A stretch of 64,000 bases of DNA, taken from NCBI GenBank assembly GCA_036583965.1, contig JAZBQD010000014.1, positions 63,332,395 to 63,396,394 on the forward strand. The letters are read 5' to 3'. Of the stretch, positions 29,401-42,095 are shown in pieces; position 1 is the first letter of the stretch; each line of letters starts with the position of its first letter. Both the position numbers and the translations under genes were made by a program. The DNA is from Prunella strophiata. Lineage: Eukaryota > Chordata > Aves > Passeriformes > Prunellidae. The notes beneath the pieces are model-generated. The model saw only the letters and a program-made list of their open reading frames with translations. It searched no databases and was not told where the DNA came from.

Positions 29401-30892
29401 TTGATAAGGATCTAATAAATAATCCTTCAATTTAGTTTAAAAAATTTATTTGACTTTTTATGGAAGAGGTACTTTTAATCTACTAGTTATGAACAAATGC
29501 CAAGATAAATAATCACTGTGGTTTCAAATATATACAGATGTCTTTCCTCTTTCAGTCATCTGTTATTCCATTCCAATCCCAAATTCTGATTGTGGGCAAT
29601 GTGCGAAATGTTCACATATATACACTGACATCCACTGCAACCTTCACCCCCAGCACGGAAAACACACAAGCTCATACCCGAAACAATGAATCCCTGAGAG
29701 CCTTTTGGAAGTTACATGGGTAGGAAGAACAATGAATATAATACATAACATAAAATAATCCTAATTTTTATTGATTTGAATCACACTTCTAGACATAAAG
29801 TGGTTACTTATATAGTTTTAATTTGATTATTTACTGAATCCAGTTGTTTTTAAACAGCTGTTACAGTGAATTAGGAAGACACTAGGTTGCACTGTGCATG
29901 TAGGATCAGGTTTATTTTTCTTTCTAGTTATTCCTCATATGGGTAATGGGAAACAAGACATAATCAGTATAATTTTTAAAGAAGACTTATCACAGCTGTC
30001 ATCATAATTGGTTTCCCATCATGCTTATAAAAATAAAATGGATAATGATAGAAGAAGTATAATCCCATTTTTTGCATTGTTCTACAGAGTTTCAGCTGTG
30101 CAATTGGTTTTCTCACAGTCTTCAGTGAAAATGTCTTTGGCATTTCATAAGACAATGCTCAGCAATAGCTTGTTAGCTGTTGTAATAAAGCAATTATTAG
30201 ACTAATCAGTAGTATCTCAGTATTGTCTGGTGGTTCTTCCCAGCTGACTATTCTATTGACCTGCTCTTTCCTGCTTTAGGCTGTAATTACCATTTTGGTA
30301 CAGGTCATCTTCTTACTTGTGTATTGTATGATTAAATATTTGTAATTCATAAGTCTTTTTACAATCTTGCAATATACCAGTAAAAAAAAAAACTGGCACT
30401 GAACGCTGCATAGGAGTTTTGAATATCTGTTATCTCTCAATATCTGATAGTTATGTTTATATATTTACTTGCAAAATACTTCTCAATGTGAAGACATAGA
30501 GTGTATTTGGGGATCTTATATTTAAGAATCAGATTATTCAATTTGAAGCAGAACAGTTGTTACACTGTAGCAAATATTGTTAATGCTAAAACAAGAACCA
30601 AATTAGCATCTAACCTAAGCAGAAATACATTGAGAATATCAGACAGACAGAATACAATTAGCAAACTTCATAAGAAATTAGAGGTTGGAACTACTGTATG
30701 TGGGGTAGAAAAAAAAAAACCTAGGTGAATCTTCTAATATATTCTGCCCCTAGTAAAGGAGGCAAACAGAGGATGACTGCATATGGATTACTCAAGGACT
30801 CTCCCAGTAAAACCAACAGGGATATTATATGAATTTATCAGATATCAAACAGTTGAAAGGTAGGAGATTATTCTGGGGAATTATCATTGTAT

Positions 30893-30980
30893 TTGTTTGG
30901 GGGTTTTTTGTTGTTGTTTTGGTTTGGTTGGTTTTTTTTGTTTTGTTTAGTTTTGTTTTGATGGGGTTTTTTTTTGTTAT
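30893..30980. repeat. G/T-rich low-complexity tract
   Basis: Runs of T broken by G, GG and GGG blocks over about 85 bases. On the minus strand it would read as A with C, like the tract at 20.8 kb. Confidence 0.85.
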
Positions 30981-31086
30981 AGTCTTATGTCCACATTGAA
31001 TTTCTACCAGTGTTTCAGACAGGTTATCGGGCAAGATCATTGTTCATTATGCTCTTATGTTATGAAGAGCTAATAAGAATGAATTC

Positions 31087-31149
31087 TTGGGTCCTAATAA
31101 AAGGACCCAAGGACCCAAGTTGTAAAGCTTGGGTGAAGCTTTACAACTT
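31087..31149. repeat. Double perfect hairpin beside a CR1 3' end
   Basis: The first inverted repeat has 9-bp arms at 31087-31095 and 31102-31110 (TTGGGTCCT / AGGACCCAA). The second has perfect 14-bp arms at 31117-31130 and 31136-31149 (AAGTTGTAAAGCTT / AAGCTTTACAACTT) with a 5-base loop. GGACCCAA is repeated directly between them. Confidence 0.9.
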
Positions 31150-31395
31150 AGAATTTATACAACTGTAGAGTAATTTAGGTTGGAAAATGTCTTTTTTTAA
31201 AGTCCAACTGTAAACCAAATCCTGCCAAGTCCACCACTAAACCACACCCCTAATCACCACATCTACAAACCTTTTAAATACCTCCAGGGATTTAACCACT
31301 CAAGCACTTCCCTTTGAAGCCTGTTCTGAATCTTGACAATCCATTCAGTGAAGGCATTTTTATTAATATACACAGCCTAAACCACCACTTATCTG
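31150..31395 (-). mobile_element. Diverged CR1 LINE 3' end
   Basis: On the plus strand the sequence starts with a decayed form of the CR1 terminus (TTTAGGTTGGAAAATGTC, then AAAGTCCAACTG). It continues through blocks for the CCTGCCAAGTCCACC, CTCCAGGGATTTAACCACTC, CTGTTCTGAATC and CCTAAACCACCAC regions. The order matches the reverse complement of the CR1 3' region. It is more diverged than the copy at 15.3 kb. A perfect double hairpin abuts its 3' end. Confidence 0.8.
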
Positions 31396-34300
31396 ATGAA
31401 ACAGACAAACATACTTCATAAAAATAATACAGAAATTTAGCATGTTTTCCAAAAAGATATGCAGTCCAACATGAGGAAACCTTGGTTTACAGTACCTTCA
31501 TAACCCACAAGCTAATATGTTGCTGATTTATTTCAGCCTCTCAAAGCTCTAACATGATTATGTCTAACTCTAACTGAATGAATAGCCCTGAACATATCCA
31601 AACAATCTACATTTCCACATTTCTCCAGAAAGAGAAAACTGTCCTTAAAAACTTAAATCATAAGGTATCCTTCTGATGAACACTAGGAACAAAGTACCCC
31701 TGTGAGCAGCTTATCTCCTTACTACCCTTGAAGAAGTTTTCTCTGAGGCAACTTGTATTTCTTTTATGAAACATGGAACTGAGTGACACACATAAATTAT
31801 TTAAGACAAGTATTGTACTTTCTATATTAATCCATTCTTATAAAGCATCATTTCTGAGAAGATGCTGAAAGAAAAAAACTCAGTCTTGAAACAGTTGGCT
31901 TAAAATTCAGTCTGAGCTCTTTTTATGATGTGAAAATATCCTTCTTGGTAATACTAGAAGTTTATACTCCCTGGAGGTGTTTATATGAAAAACTGATAGT
32001 TCTCTTCAGTTTTCTTCTCCAAGTCTATTTCCAAATATCAAGATCTTCTGCAGAGATCTGGGGGGGGTCATTGGATGGTGTTGAAAGCATTGTCAGTCAC
32101 CTTTCTGAGTGACCACAGACTGACACACAAATCCAGAGTGAGAAAAGAAATGTAAACTTTTTACGTGAATCAAATAGGGAGCTCAAATTAACATTTCTTG
32201 CCAGTGTACCCAAAACTCCAATGCAAAATCAGGGCTAAAACATGTCTTATCTATAGCAGCTTCGTGTCATTAGAAATGCAACACTGTTTCTGCACCTCCT
32301 TCTATTAATTCACTACCAAAACAGGTTTCCATACAGAGCCTGACTTTGAATGCCTCAAGCCATTGCTTTTAGTGACTCATGGCAGGAAATGCAAATCCTG
32401 GCTTGATCCTGTTCCATTAAAGACAATGGTGGAATTTCCAAGAGCTATGATGGAAGCAGATTTCACTCATTTCCAAGAACTTTTCCTGGTTTTTAGCAGT
32501 TCATTATGCCTGTAATGCTTGAATGAACTGGAAGAGCCCAGCACATGAGCATGTACCCCTTTATCCTGCTAACAGAAAACTCGGTCTATAGAGGTTACCT
32601 GTAATTGTAACTGCTTCTTGTATTTATTATTCATATTTTTCATTTTAAAATTCATATTTTTAATTCTTTTAGCATTGTAGTTCTAATACTATTTTGATGA
32701 TTTGGATAAATCTTTATGGAGTTCTCTGGGGTAAATTCCTGGCTGGAAGGAGTGACAAAGGTGAAATATTGCAGGCTTCATTCAGGATCAGCTGTCTGAT
32801 GAGAGTCATTGGAATAAAGGATCAAAGATGCAATTCCTTGGCACTAACAAATTAAATTCCACTTTGGGAAGTGAGTTGAAGGGAGGAAATAGCAGTACAC
32901 TGCATTGCCTTGAGAAAAAGAATGAGTATTCCTCAACAGATCACATTACCTCTGTGGTATATGTGCTGGGTCTACTGTATAAATCTAACTGACCCAGCTA
33001 GTGTAAGAGGCAAGGTTTAACAGTTATACAGTCTATTTTATAGACTTGGTAAGCATTTCTTTTCTTAGTGGCATTTGTTTTTATCTGGCTTGAAAGGAAC
33101 ACAAAAATGTTCAATGTTTGTAATAGAAACAACATTCATGCTTGTGATGAAATATAAAATAATGTTTCTGGCTTTAAAAATAAAATAAAATAAAATAATA
33201 AAATAAAATAAAATAAAATAAAATAAAATAAAATAAAATAAAATAAAATAAAATAAAATAAAATAAAATAAAATAAAATAAAATAAAATAAATAAAGAAG
33301 GCAGTGAGACTTGAAGGAAAAACTGCATTTTGTGTTCTTGTTTCCTATTTATACTAAAATGATGGGGTTTTTTTTCATTTTTTTCTCAATAAAAAAGCAT
33401 CCAGATATTATGTTGTGGTATTTTTCATTTCCATCCACAGACCACCTCTAACCTTTTAATGGTCCTAGAAAGATTTGTCATGATTTACACAGAGATTATA
33501 AGCAAACTATAATTTGTGATGGCACCATACCTGGAAATATCCCTGGAGCTCTAATTAAGGTTTCAGCTTCTTCCAAATCCAAGAGCTAAAAAAAAATGGA
33601 TTTAGTGTTAACAATAGATCCAAATATTTGCAGAAATACTTTTCCGTCAGGCAACAGTATGTTCAAGTGCCAGCATATTGTGAAAGCACAGTGAATGCCA
33701 AACAGGAGAATTTCTAGGAGACTAACGTTATATGCCAAGCGTGCCTGTGATCCACTCTGTGTCCAAAGAAGATTTTTTTCAGCTGCATTTTGTCTGCTTT
33801 TTTGACATGCAACCATGAACTTAACTAGAAGTAGTTTAATTTTCCTACATTCAGACATTTCTCCCCCTCCAGCTTGTGAAGATCACAGATACAGATGTGA
33901 AACATTCATCATAGCTTGAAGCCCTGTTATATTCAATTGCTTTACACTGGCATCGAACTGTTTAGCTTTCAAAAGTAACATTTTGAGCCATAGTGAATAG
34001 CACAAGGATTGAATTCATACCTTTCAGTACCCTGACTGTTTGATGGATTCCAGTCAACAGAAATGGTGGTGGAGCACACAGCTTTATTTATTTGGGTGAG
34101 GATCTAGCTAAGTATACTGGTTAGCATTAAAGACAAAAATTACAACTTGCTGATTTCTAGAAGCATTGGCATGTTTATAAGAGTTGTGTGTGTACATCTT
34201 TCATTACTAAAGGGAAATACAGTGAAAAATTCCACAGTGCTCTAACAGATCCAGATCAGTTCCACCCTTTATATTTCAAATGCTAGAGAGCAAAAAATAT

Positions 34301-37300
34301 CACTTCTCCTTAACTATCTAGAATGCAAAGCAGCACAGTCAGTCTTATTAATCTGTACTGGACATCAGACATCTGTTAAACTGGGAAAAGAATTAAGTCT
34401 ACATTATCTTTACATAGAACAGCAACTAAAAATCAGCTTAAATGAAGAGATAGGCATGAAGCAAGAAAACATTCCAGTCTAGGACACACCTTAGGAAAAG
34501 CCACGTGTGATTAAGTCACAAATAATTAGAGAAGAATGTGCTTAAGCTGCTGTCTCATTCAGGACCTCTGATAAGTGCACAGATGTTTCTAAAACAAACA
34601 CAAGGTCCAGCCAGGTGAGCAGCTTTTCATTATGTTCACTAAGCTTTATCCCACTCATAATTTTTTTGCAGTGCAGTCACTGAAACAACTACCTGACATG
34701 GCTAAAGTTGTAATCTTTTTTAATCTGTTTTCAAAATGGAATTTTGATCACAGTGTAGTAATTTAAGGTACAGTAAAATTATTTGTTAATTAAAAGCTGA
34801 TACTTAAAATCTTTAACTTGCAGACAAAATTATAAAGCTCTAACAATAGAGCTTTAGAATAAAAGTGCTGACAAAACCCTTACAAAAAGAGAAGCAGCAG
34901 TTCTGCTATAATAATACAAATAACAAACAGAAGAGGTAAATTAAGCCTTCTTCAGAGGAACTGGCACAGTCTGTCTGTTTGTTCTGATTTATGGAGCTGT
35001 TCAGTGTGGTATTGTTCAGCAAAAGCAGTTTGTAGGAATGCATGCTCTCTATGTAGTGCTACAAGCCCAGAAAAAAAGTGACATATGAAACTTAAGGGCT
35101 TAAGGAAATGATGACTGCAGAACATAACTGAAATGTCTGTATTTCTTTTGTCTGCTGTTTTCCTCTCCTGCCTGCAGCTACAGCAAGAAATGAGAAGTTC
35201 AAGTCATATTTGATATTTACTTGATGTAGTAGATCTAACGGAATTAACATAGTCTTTTTATCCTTTTCCCATGCAGAAACATGCATCTCCATTTGCCTCT
35301 GCATAAACAATCATAATTCATGTTAACATGCTTACAAGAAAACATGACCATGAAACTCACAGAGAAATGAGTACAATATATTTGGATAAAGCATAAAAGC
35401 AATACAGGCTGCAGGGGTATCCCATGTTGAGAAGTGAAAAGTTTTGTTCCCAGGAAACAGGATCAGATTTAATTTACACCAGGCTGTAATGTGGAATGGC
35501 CTGAAAAACTACTGGGCCTCTTCATGAAATCAGATTCATCCTTCAAAACCTGTCCCAGGTGCCTCAGATGCAGCTCTGTGGAATGTGGCTGTGCACAGGC
35601 AGACCTGGCAGCTTCACATGTGGGGAGAAGGCCAGATCTTTATTTTCATGAGGTTGTCTCCAGTTAAAGAAAAAGTGTTATAATCCTGTGCACATTAATT
35701 CTTCTTAACTGTCTGGTGTAAATTTACCTTTTCATTTTAACATCAACTAACCTGAGCCTATCAAATTGGAAGTGAATTGTGCTGTGACAGCAGTGTTGGT
35801 TTATTGCAGGCTTTCAGAAGGCAGAGAACTGACTCTGTACGTAAAAGACAAGTGACCTTGGGTGATTAAAAGCAATTCAGGAAGGGTGTTTGGTCCTGGT
35901 CCTTGGCTGCAAGCACCAGGTTCACCTGACTGCGCTCAGGAGCCCTAATGACACCCCAGGACTCATCCCACCCTGCCCACAGCCCCAGACCCAGCTGCAG
36001 CCCCTGGCACTCAGTGCCTGCCCCAGAGAGGCTACAGGATTCCATCTCCAGCCCCACACAACCCTGCCCATGGGCTGTGTCAAGCCAGATCTGCCTGGGG
36101 GCTGATGCTCAGAAGATGTGCCTGAAGCCAGGGGCTGGAGCTGCCCCAGCTGTCCCTTTACCTACCCTGTCCTGGATGTGGGGGTCAGGCTCTGGCTGGC
36201 AGGTCCTCAGAGATCCCTCACTGCCCCCACACCAGAAACTTTCCATCCCTCAAAACTTCCTGACAGGAATCTTCTCACATGGTACCTCATAGCTCAATGA
36301 AGACATGTTTTTTGCTGCCCACCAAGGCCTGATTTTATACCAGTGCATAAGAACTGGTCATTTTATGGCCCTGTATTAACAGATGCCACAAGAGAAGCAG
36401 CTCAAGGAGGGCTGGTCATCAGAAATGGGGTTCCCCAGGTGTGTTGAAGAAGAGAGTAACCTTCAACAAGGACTGTAGAAACCATATAATGACTTCTTTG
36501 GGTTAATATTGAGGCAAGAAGAAACCCATTTCCTGAGGGGTGCAAAATTGCTAAGAGAGAAATGGGACTTTGCTTTCTTAAGCCAAGTGAAACTTTTTCA
36601 GTTTGGATACTGCTTCACTAGAGATTTGAGATTTAGCTCAAATCATCCCAAAGTTCTCCAAAATGTCAACCTTTTATAAATTCCAGGACAAAAAGGTCCT
36701 GAATAAGGCCTCTTTTCCACAGTTTCTAGTTTTTCTATGAATCTCCTCCAACCTTTCATGCAAGTATTTATGGGGAGCAAAGAAGCTGGCTGAATCACTA
36801 GTACTCTGATCTGCTTGTATCCTGTTACTGAGCATTCTAGGGATAGCAGTCCCTTTGCTTTATGCTTTGGAAAAAAACATAACTTTGCCTACCCTTAAAT
36901 TGATGTTTTATGGGGAGTTCAGTGAATGTGACCTGTAAGGACACAGAATAGTGTGTTTCAGTTTTCACAGAAGAAACATTTATAACAATTTACAGCCAAA
37001 ACCATCAGAAGTATTCAGAAATGTACTAGAATTACATCTAGAGCCTCAAATCCTTAGGAGAAAAGAGGACTTCATCTCAGTGAAAGCTAGCTGTTTAAAT
37101 TTATATCTCTCTATCTGTGCATTTGTATATAAGAACATATAAGCATAACATCTGAAATGTTTCTTATTTCTTCCTACTTCTTGTCATTGAAGGTGGCCCC
37201 TAGGCATTGTGAGTTCCTGGCTGTAGCTGTGCTCTGCAAGGAATTCTAGCAAAGAACCCAGTGTGGCTGCATCCAGAAACAAGGGTCCTCCTCTGTATTT

Positions 37301-38239
37301 CTAAGCTGGTCACAGAAATACAAAAATCACTGCTTTTGCAATTAGCAGATTCATGGCTTGCCATATTCATTTTGTCCTTTTTGTATTTGCAGCATCTTTT
37401 GTAACCCACTGAGTTGCTTGGCTGCTACCTAGGGCTTATTTGCAATTTCAGAAAACAGTAGTAACGATAAAATATCCTTACAGCATCCTTTTGAACCAGA
37501 TTCCTCTATCCTTGCTCTCTACAGGAAGGAGCACTGGTTAGGCTGAATGGATTAGTGACAGCTCAGTACTACTGGTTGATTCTTCAGTTCTGTATGTGCC
37601 AAATGGAACTAACGCCACTTTCCTCCCTCCACTTCTTGTCTAGTGTATGTATTTAAACTTCATGCTTTCCAGCCATTTGTCTTAGCTGTTTGCACAATGC
37701 TTAGTGCCACAGCATATTACTTTTAGATGGAGCCCCTAAGCACTTCCAAACAGCTGCTAAGTTTACCTAAGGATACAAGGGTATGTTGGTAACAGACAGA
37801 ACCTGATTTATTCCACTTGCTTTCTGTGCAAGCCAGTTTCCAAAGGGAAGCAGCATAGCTGTCCTAGGCCATTAGCATTGCACAGTGAAATTTCATCAAG
37901 TACAGCAACTTGCTCACATTCACATGGCTTCCAGGCTGATTTACAGTTTGGTTCATGGGTAGAGTGGAGAGTGGGGGTGTGTATATGTGTGCCTTTATGT
38001 GCACAAGCTCAGCAGCTGTGCCAAAAGATAGGCTGAAGATAAGTTCATGCCTTTCATTTCAGGCTTATTAGTTAGTAGCCTTCAAAAAAGAAACAAAAAT
38101 GCCATTAATACTAATAGCAATCCTTCTGGCCTAATAAACAGAGCTCATACACATTGATAGCATTATATTGGCAACAATGCACTCCATATGCTCATGAAGG
38201 TTACAGGGCACATTTCCGTGTAAACAGTCAAGACACTGA
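31396..38239. other. Intergenic DNA downstream of SEMA3A, no gene seen
   Basis: Contains the (TAAAA)n array and a GC-rich island at about 35880-36260. Otherwise it is AT-rich unique sequence with no supported exon. Confidence 0.7.
33180..33296. repeat. (TAAAA)n pentanucleotide microsatellite
   Basis: About 23 tandem TAAAA units with one 3-base interruption near 33196-33200. It produces a false Phe/Ile/Leu-repeat open frame on the minus strand. Confidence 0.95.
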
Positions 38240-38262
38240 ACTTCAAATATTTGGAAGAAATG

Positions 38263-38268
38263 TTTATT
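38263..38268 (-). promoter_or_regulatory. Candidate distal polyadenylation signal (AATAAA)
   Basis: The plus strand reads TTTATT, so the minus strand reads AATAAA, about 3.8 kb after the SEMA3A stop. It lies just downstream (minus strand) of a sequence patch that looks conserved. Whether it is used cannot be told from sequence alone. Confidence 0.4.
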
Positions 38269-38939
38269 TAACAACTGAATACATGCTAAAAGAAATAATT
38301 TACAGCAGCAGTTTCATTACACTTTCTCTCCAGTTTTCTAGTTCCCATCTGAATTGAAGTGATAAATACAGAAGTGGAATTATTTACTACCCAGTGAGGA
38401 ATGCGTTTAAAGAACAAGCGCACAGCTCGGACACCGGTACAGCAAATAAACCACCTTATCACCTGTGTGGCAAAATCCTGCATTTTAGTATTTTGCTGAA
38501 CACACCGAAATGGAGTACCTCTAGATAACAGTACTTTACACTGTACCTCCTTATCTAGTCAAAAATATTTACATCTCTTTTGACTAATGTGTAGGTAGCA
38601 AAAACTGAACTATTAAACACATACCATTGATATTCACTAAATAATACATAAAAAGGAACAGTAAATGCGCATTCACATGCATTTAATTTAATTTTTTTAC
38701 ATAGTGACTTTACTGGGTCATGAAGATTTAACTTTGTTTTGCAAAGATGCATATTTTCTCAGTTTGATGTTATAGTTTAACATAACCATACAGTTTTTAG
38801 GAGCCATAGAACAAATTCCCATTTCAGTGATCTGTGCAAGTGCAAAGAGTATAAGAATAAAATTAAATACATTTTTGTTCCTTGCAGATGGATACCTTAA
38901 AACAATGAAAATAGATCTTTCCGGTTATAAATGAAATCC

Positions 38940-38945
38940 TTTATT
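38940..38945 (-). promoter_or_regulatory. Candidate polyadenylation signal (AATAAA)
   Basis: Canonical AATAAA on the minus strand (GAGAAATAAAGG), about 3.15 kb after the SEMA3A stop. It is one of several possible 3' ends and comes just before a CCGG-containing segment on the minus strand. Confidence 0.3.
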
Positions 38946-39459
38946 TCTCTCCAGCTTAAACACAACTTTTTACTTACTTCTTCTAAAGTCTGTAACTAGA
39001 GGTTTAAAGGGTTTTATTGGCCATTTACAGAAATACCATTTTAATCTTTATTTTCCAACTTTATTTTGCTTTTAACATAAATTATATAAATGGGGGTATG
39101 AATCTTACTGAAGCTGCAGGGCATCTTTCTATACATTAATTCATTAAGGCCTATGCTTTTTGAAAAGAAGTTCATTTCACATCAGTGAAATGTTGCTTTA
39201 ACTTGACCATAACATGAACCTAAAAATCAAAAATTTCCACTGTTGGCTTGCTCTTTTGCCCTCTTCTTAATATAAACAAATACAAAAACTTAAACAAGAT
39301 TGCTCATGTCAGTGAGGACTGGGCTGAAGTTTGTAAGATATGATCATATCAATTGTTCAATGAGACTGCCAGGTCATTGTAAAAACGTTGCAACTTCCAT
39401 AATTTTGTTCCCACAGATTATCTTTCTCAGTATAGAAAAACATATCTTAGAATTCTGAC

Positions 39460-39465
39460 TTTATT
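39460..39465 (-). promoter_or_regulatory. Candidate polyadenylation signal (AATAAA)
   Basis: Canonical AATAAA on the minus strand, about 2.6 kb after the SEMA3A stop. Three more copies follow at 39060-39065, 39047-39052 and 39013-39018, which makes 39.0-39.5 kb a plausible cluster of alternative ends. Confidence 0.3.
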
Positions 39466-41945
39466 TAATATGTTTCCTCTTCAGGCATTGTGAAAGAGGA
39501 TGGTTTTGGTTCGTTATATTTTTTTAAGGGGTTCCTACAGAACCGGCTGCTATAAACATGGAAGAGAAAAAAAAAGTAACACAGCAATTCCACGATTCTG
39601 TAAAAAAGGAAACAAAGTGATCTGGGATCTATTGAAATCAATCTGAAATTTTCCCACTGAATTCTCTGAGGTTTAAACTGTTTCCTTTTGTAAGAAAGAG
39701 TACTGTAGTAACTAGATGGTAGACAGTAGCCCTTCACAAAAGGCTAAAGAATGTTCTGTGATTAAAATTAAATAATTCATTTGACACCAGTGCTCAGAAA
39801 TTAACCATAAGCTGAGCTGAAAAATTAATATTTCTGTATAGAAAAGTACATAGTTGAACATATGTTTTAATTCATCCATATTCAGCACATCATGAAATAA
39901 TGGGAATTTACCAGCATACTGAAGTTCACAAGAGTCAGGTTAAACACAAGAGAGACTTAAAGCTGCTTTAAAAATAAATTCCCAAGTGCTTTCTTAAATC
40001 ATGGCCCTACAGCTTTGTCCTAGCCTATTCAATGACTTTTTTTCCTGAAGAATTAAATGACAAAAAAATCCTGCAAGTTCATCCCCTCCAAAGAATTCAA
40101 AGGGGACTGAAATAACTCAGCTGTTAGTGAAAATCCAATTTCTACATAGGCAAGAAGCCAAGGCTTCACTAAGCAGAAGGGTACTTGAATTAGTGAGTGG
40201 CAAGGAGGCTGGGGCACATTGTGAGAGATGCTGTCACAGCAGTTGTGTTATACTGTATCTGATAAGGCTGGTTGATAGTGTAGCAATAAATTGATAAATT
40301 AAATACCACAGAGTGAATAACAACAAAACAAATCAGTCATCAGTGCAGACACACTTTTATATAAAAGCTCCTTTAGCAAACTAAGGATTTTGTTCTAGTA
40401 ATTTTCCCCACAATGACATTACTTGAAAATATGTCATTTACAGACTCTACCAAGATAAAATATGGGAGGCTGGAGAAAGATGATCTCAAAAGAACTGGAC
40501 ACCATAGAACTGGGGACCAAAGGCACATCTGTGCTGAGGTGAATAAATCCACTACTTATAACCCTAAACTGACACTCATGATGAAAGTACATTGTCTGTT
40601 TTACTCTGTTGCTTTCCTGTATATAGAATAAGACAGAAGTGCAGGACCAAATTTTCTGTTAGTATAAACTAGTCTTTAAGCTGCACTTCACCTATTTACT
40701 ACTTCAGCAGATTTCACCCACAGGTAACGTTGTCCCTCAGATCTTAAAATGAGGAGCTGGCTTTGGGGTTGTTTTTTACGTGGCTTAGTGCTGTTTCTTT
40801 GCATTTTGGTGATCTGGCCCACAGAAAGAACAGAGCACTGAGAGTCAGTAGCGTGGACAAATCTCTACCACAGAGCTGGGAACACAACTCCTTAAACTGA
40901 ACGAGAGCTTTGCTCATGGATATATGACAGTCTGTGAGCATCAGTATTTAAATATTAGCATTCACAAATACGAACCAAGAAAGCAAGAGTGTAATTAGCA
41001 GAGGGTATTTTAATGCTATTTGTTTTTTTTTAATTAAAAAAAAAATATACAACAGAAAATGAATGCTCTCCTCTTCATTGGTTCAACCTATAACAAGGTA
41101 TTAACAAGCTGAATAATTTCAAATATCATACTTAGAAAAACAGAATGCAGAATACTTCCATGCTATACAGTGACTTTCATGTTAAAATAGCTTAGTTTTA
41201 AAATTGTTTTGAAGTTACATGTCATATAGGTTACTGACAGGGGAGGAGGTTAATTGCAGTGTGATCAGCTCCCCTGGACATTTTCCCAAACAAAAGAGTA
41301 AAGCAGTCATAATTGGAAGTTGTGTTTTTTCCTCTAAACCAATAATTAGAAAGTACAATATTTCTAAGACAAAAAGACTAATCTATTTTAGAAAGGAGCT
41401 AATGTTTGCTGCATATTTTTTCATGGTACACTTAAATTATACTTTTAATAAAATACATCTTTAGATCAAAGCTGAAAGAAGTCATCAGTAGTAGGCCAGT
41501 GTACTCCACATTTTTTTTCTTCCAGATGATGGATGGCTTATGTTGTTCAGATTTCCACAATCAATCTCATTCAGTAATTGTTTTTCCTCTTCTAGCACAT
41601 ATAAACAGGAGAACTGGTAGACAAAACAAGAACAAAATGCTTGTGTCCACTCATGTGTTTAGATGTTCATCAGCTTAATGAGTTCATGCAGTTTTATATA
41701 AGTCTAGAAATGGTAGTGCTGATGATGAAAGGTGGGGCTTCTTTTTCTTTCCTGTAAGATGACAGCATGACATACACCATTTTCTTTATATCTCCATCAA
41801 AAGAGAAAGCAAAACTTGCCTGCTGAATGCTTGCAGAAGTTTTTGAGCAGTAAGCTAGGTCCAGGTGAGTTATCATCCTTGAAACTCTGGTCTTTCTGGT
41901 CTTAGAGCAGAGAGGAAGGACTTGCTAGGAAAGTTAGAAATGGAT

Positions 41946-41951
41946 TTTATT
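41946..41951 (-). promoter_or_regulatory. Candidate proximal polyadenylation signal (AATAAA)
   Basis: Canonical AATAAA on the minus strand only about 145 nt after the SEMA3A stop. If used it would make an mRNA with a very short 3' UTR. Only the hexamer itself supports this. Confidence 0.25.
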
Positions 41952-42095
41952 TAAACCTAGTGGAAACTGTTTGAACTTTCCACTCTTGTAAACATCCACA
42001 TAATGCCATGAAAAAGTTCATGAATATTGCATTTTTTTCCAGTTATCTGTCTATACAAGTTTCTACTCGGATGAGGTTCCTAGAGGTAATGTAGC

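Larger units (their letters stand above)
15701..31086. other. Intergenic DNA with simple repeats, no gene seen
   Basis: Apart from the microsatellites and low-complexity tracts listed separately, plus poly-A at 18656-18674 and poly-T at 26253-26271, I see only unique AT-rich DNA. A homeodomain/POU-type motif pair near 22.7 kb is the one possible regulatory signal. Confidence 0.7.
38240..42095 (-). other. SEMA3A: Probable SEMA3A 3' UTR
   Basis: About 3.9 kb follow the stop codon with no further SEMA3A-like coding sequence and no recognised interspersed repeat. The stretch is AT-rich, has several AATAAA signals on the minus strand and few long homopolymers compared with its neighbours. SEMA3A mRNAs in other vertebrates have multi-kilobase 3' UTRs. 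The far end is set at a candidate signal (38263-38268) plus about 20 bases and is an inference. A CpG-containing patch at 38401-38440 stands out from the background and suggests constraint. Polyadenylation could also occur closer to the stop. Confidence 0.5.

Noticed and set aside
33065..33328. 87-codon minus-strand frame rich in Phe, Ile, Leu and Tyr
   Set aside because: It is simply the (TAAAA)n microsatellite read in translation.
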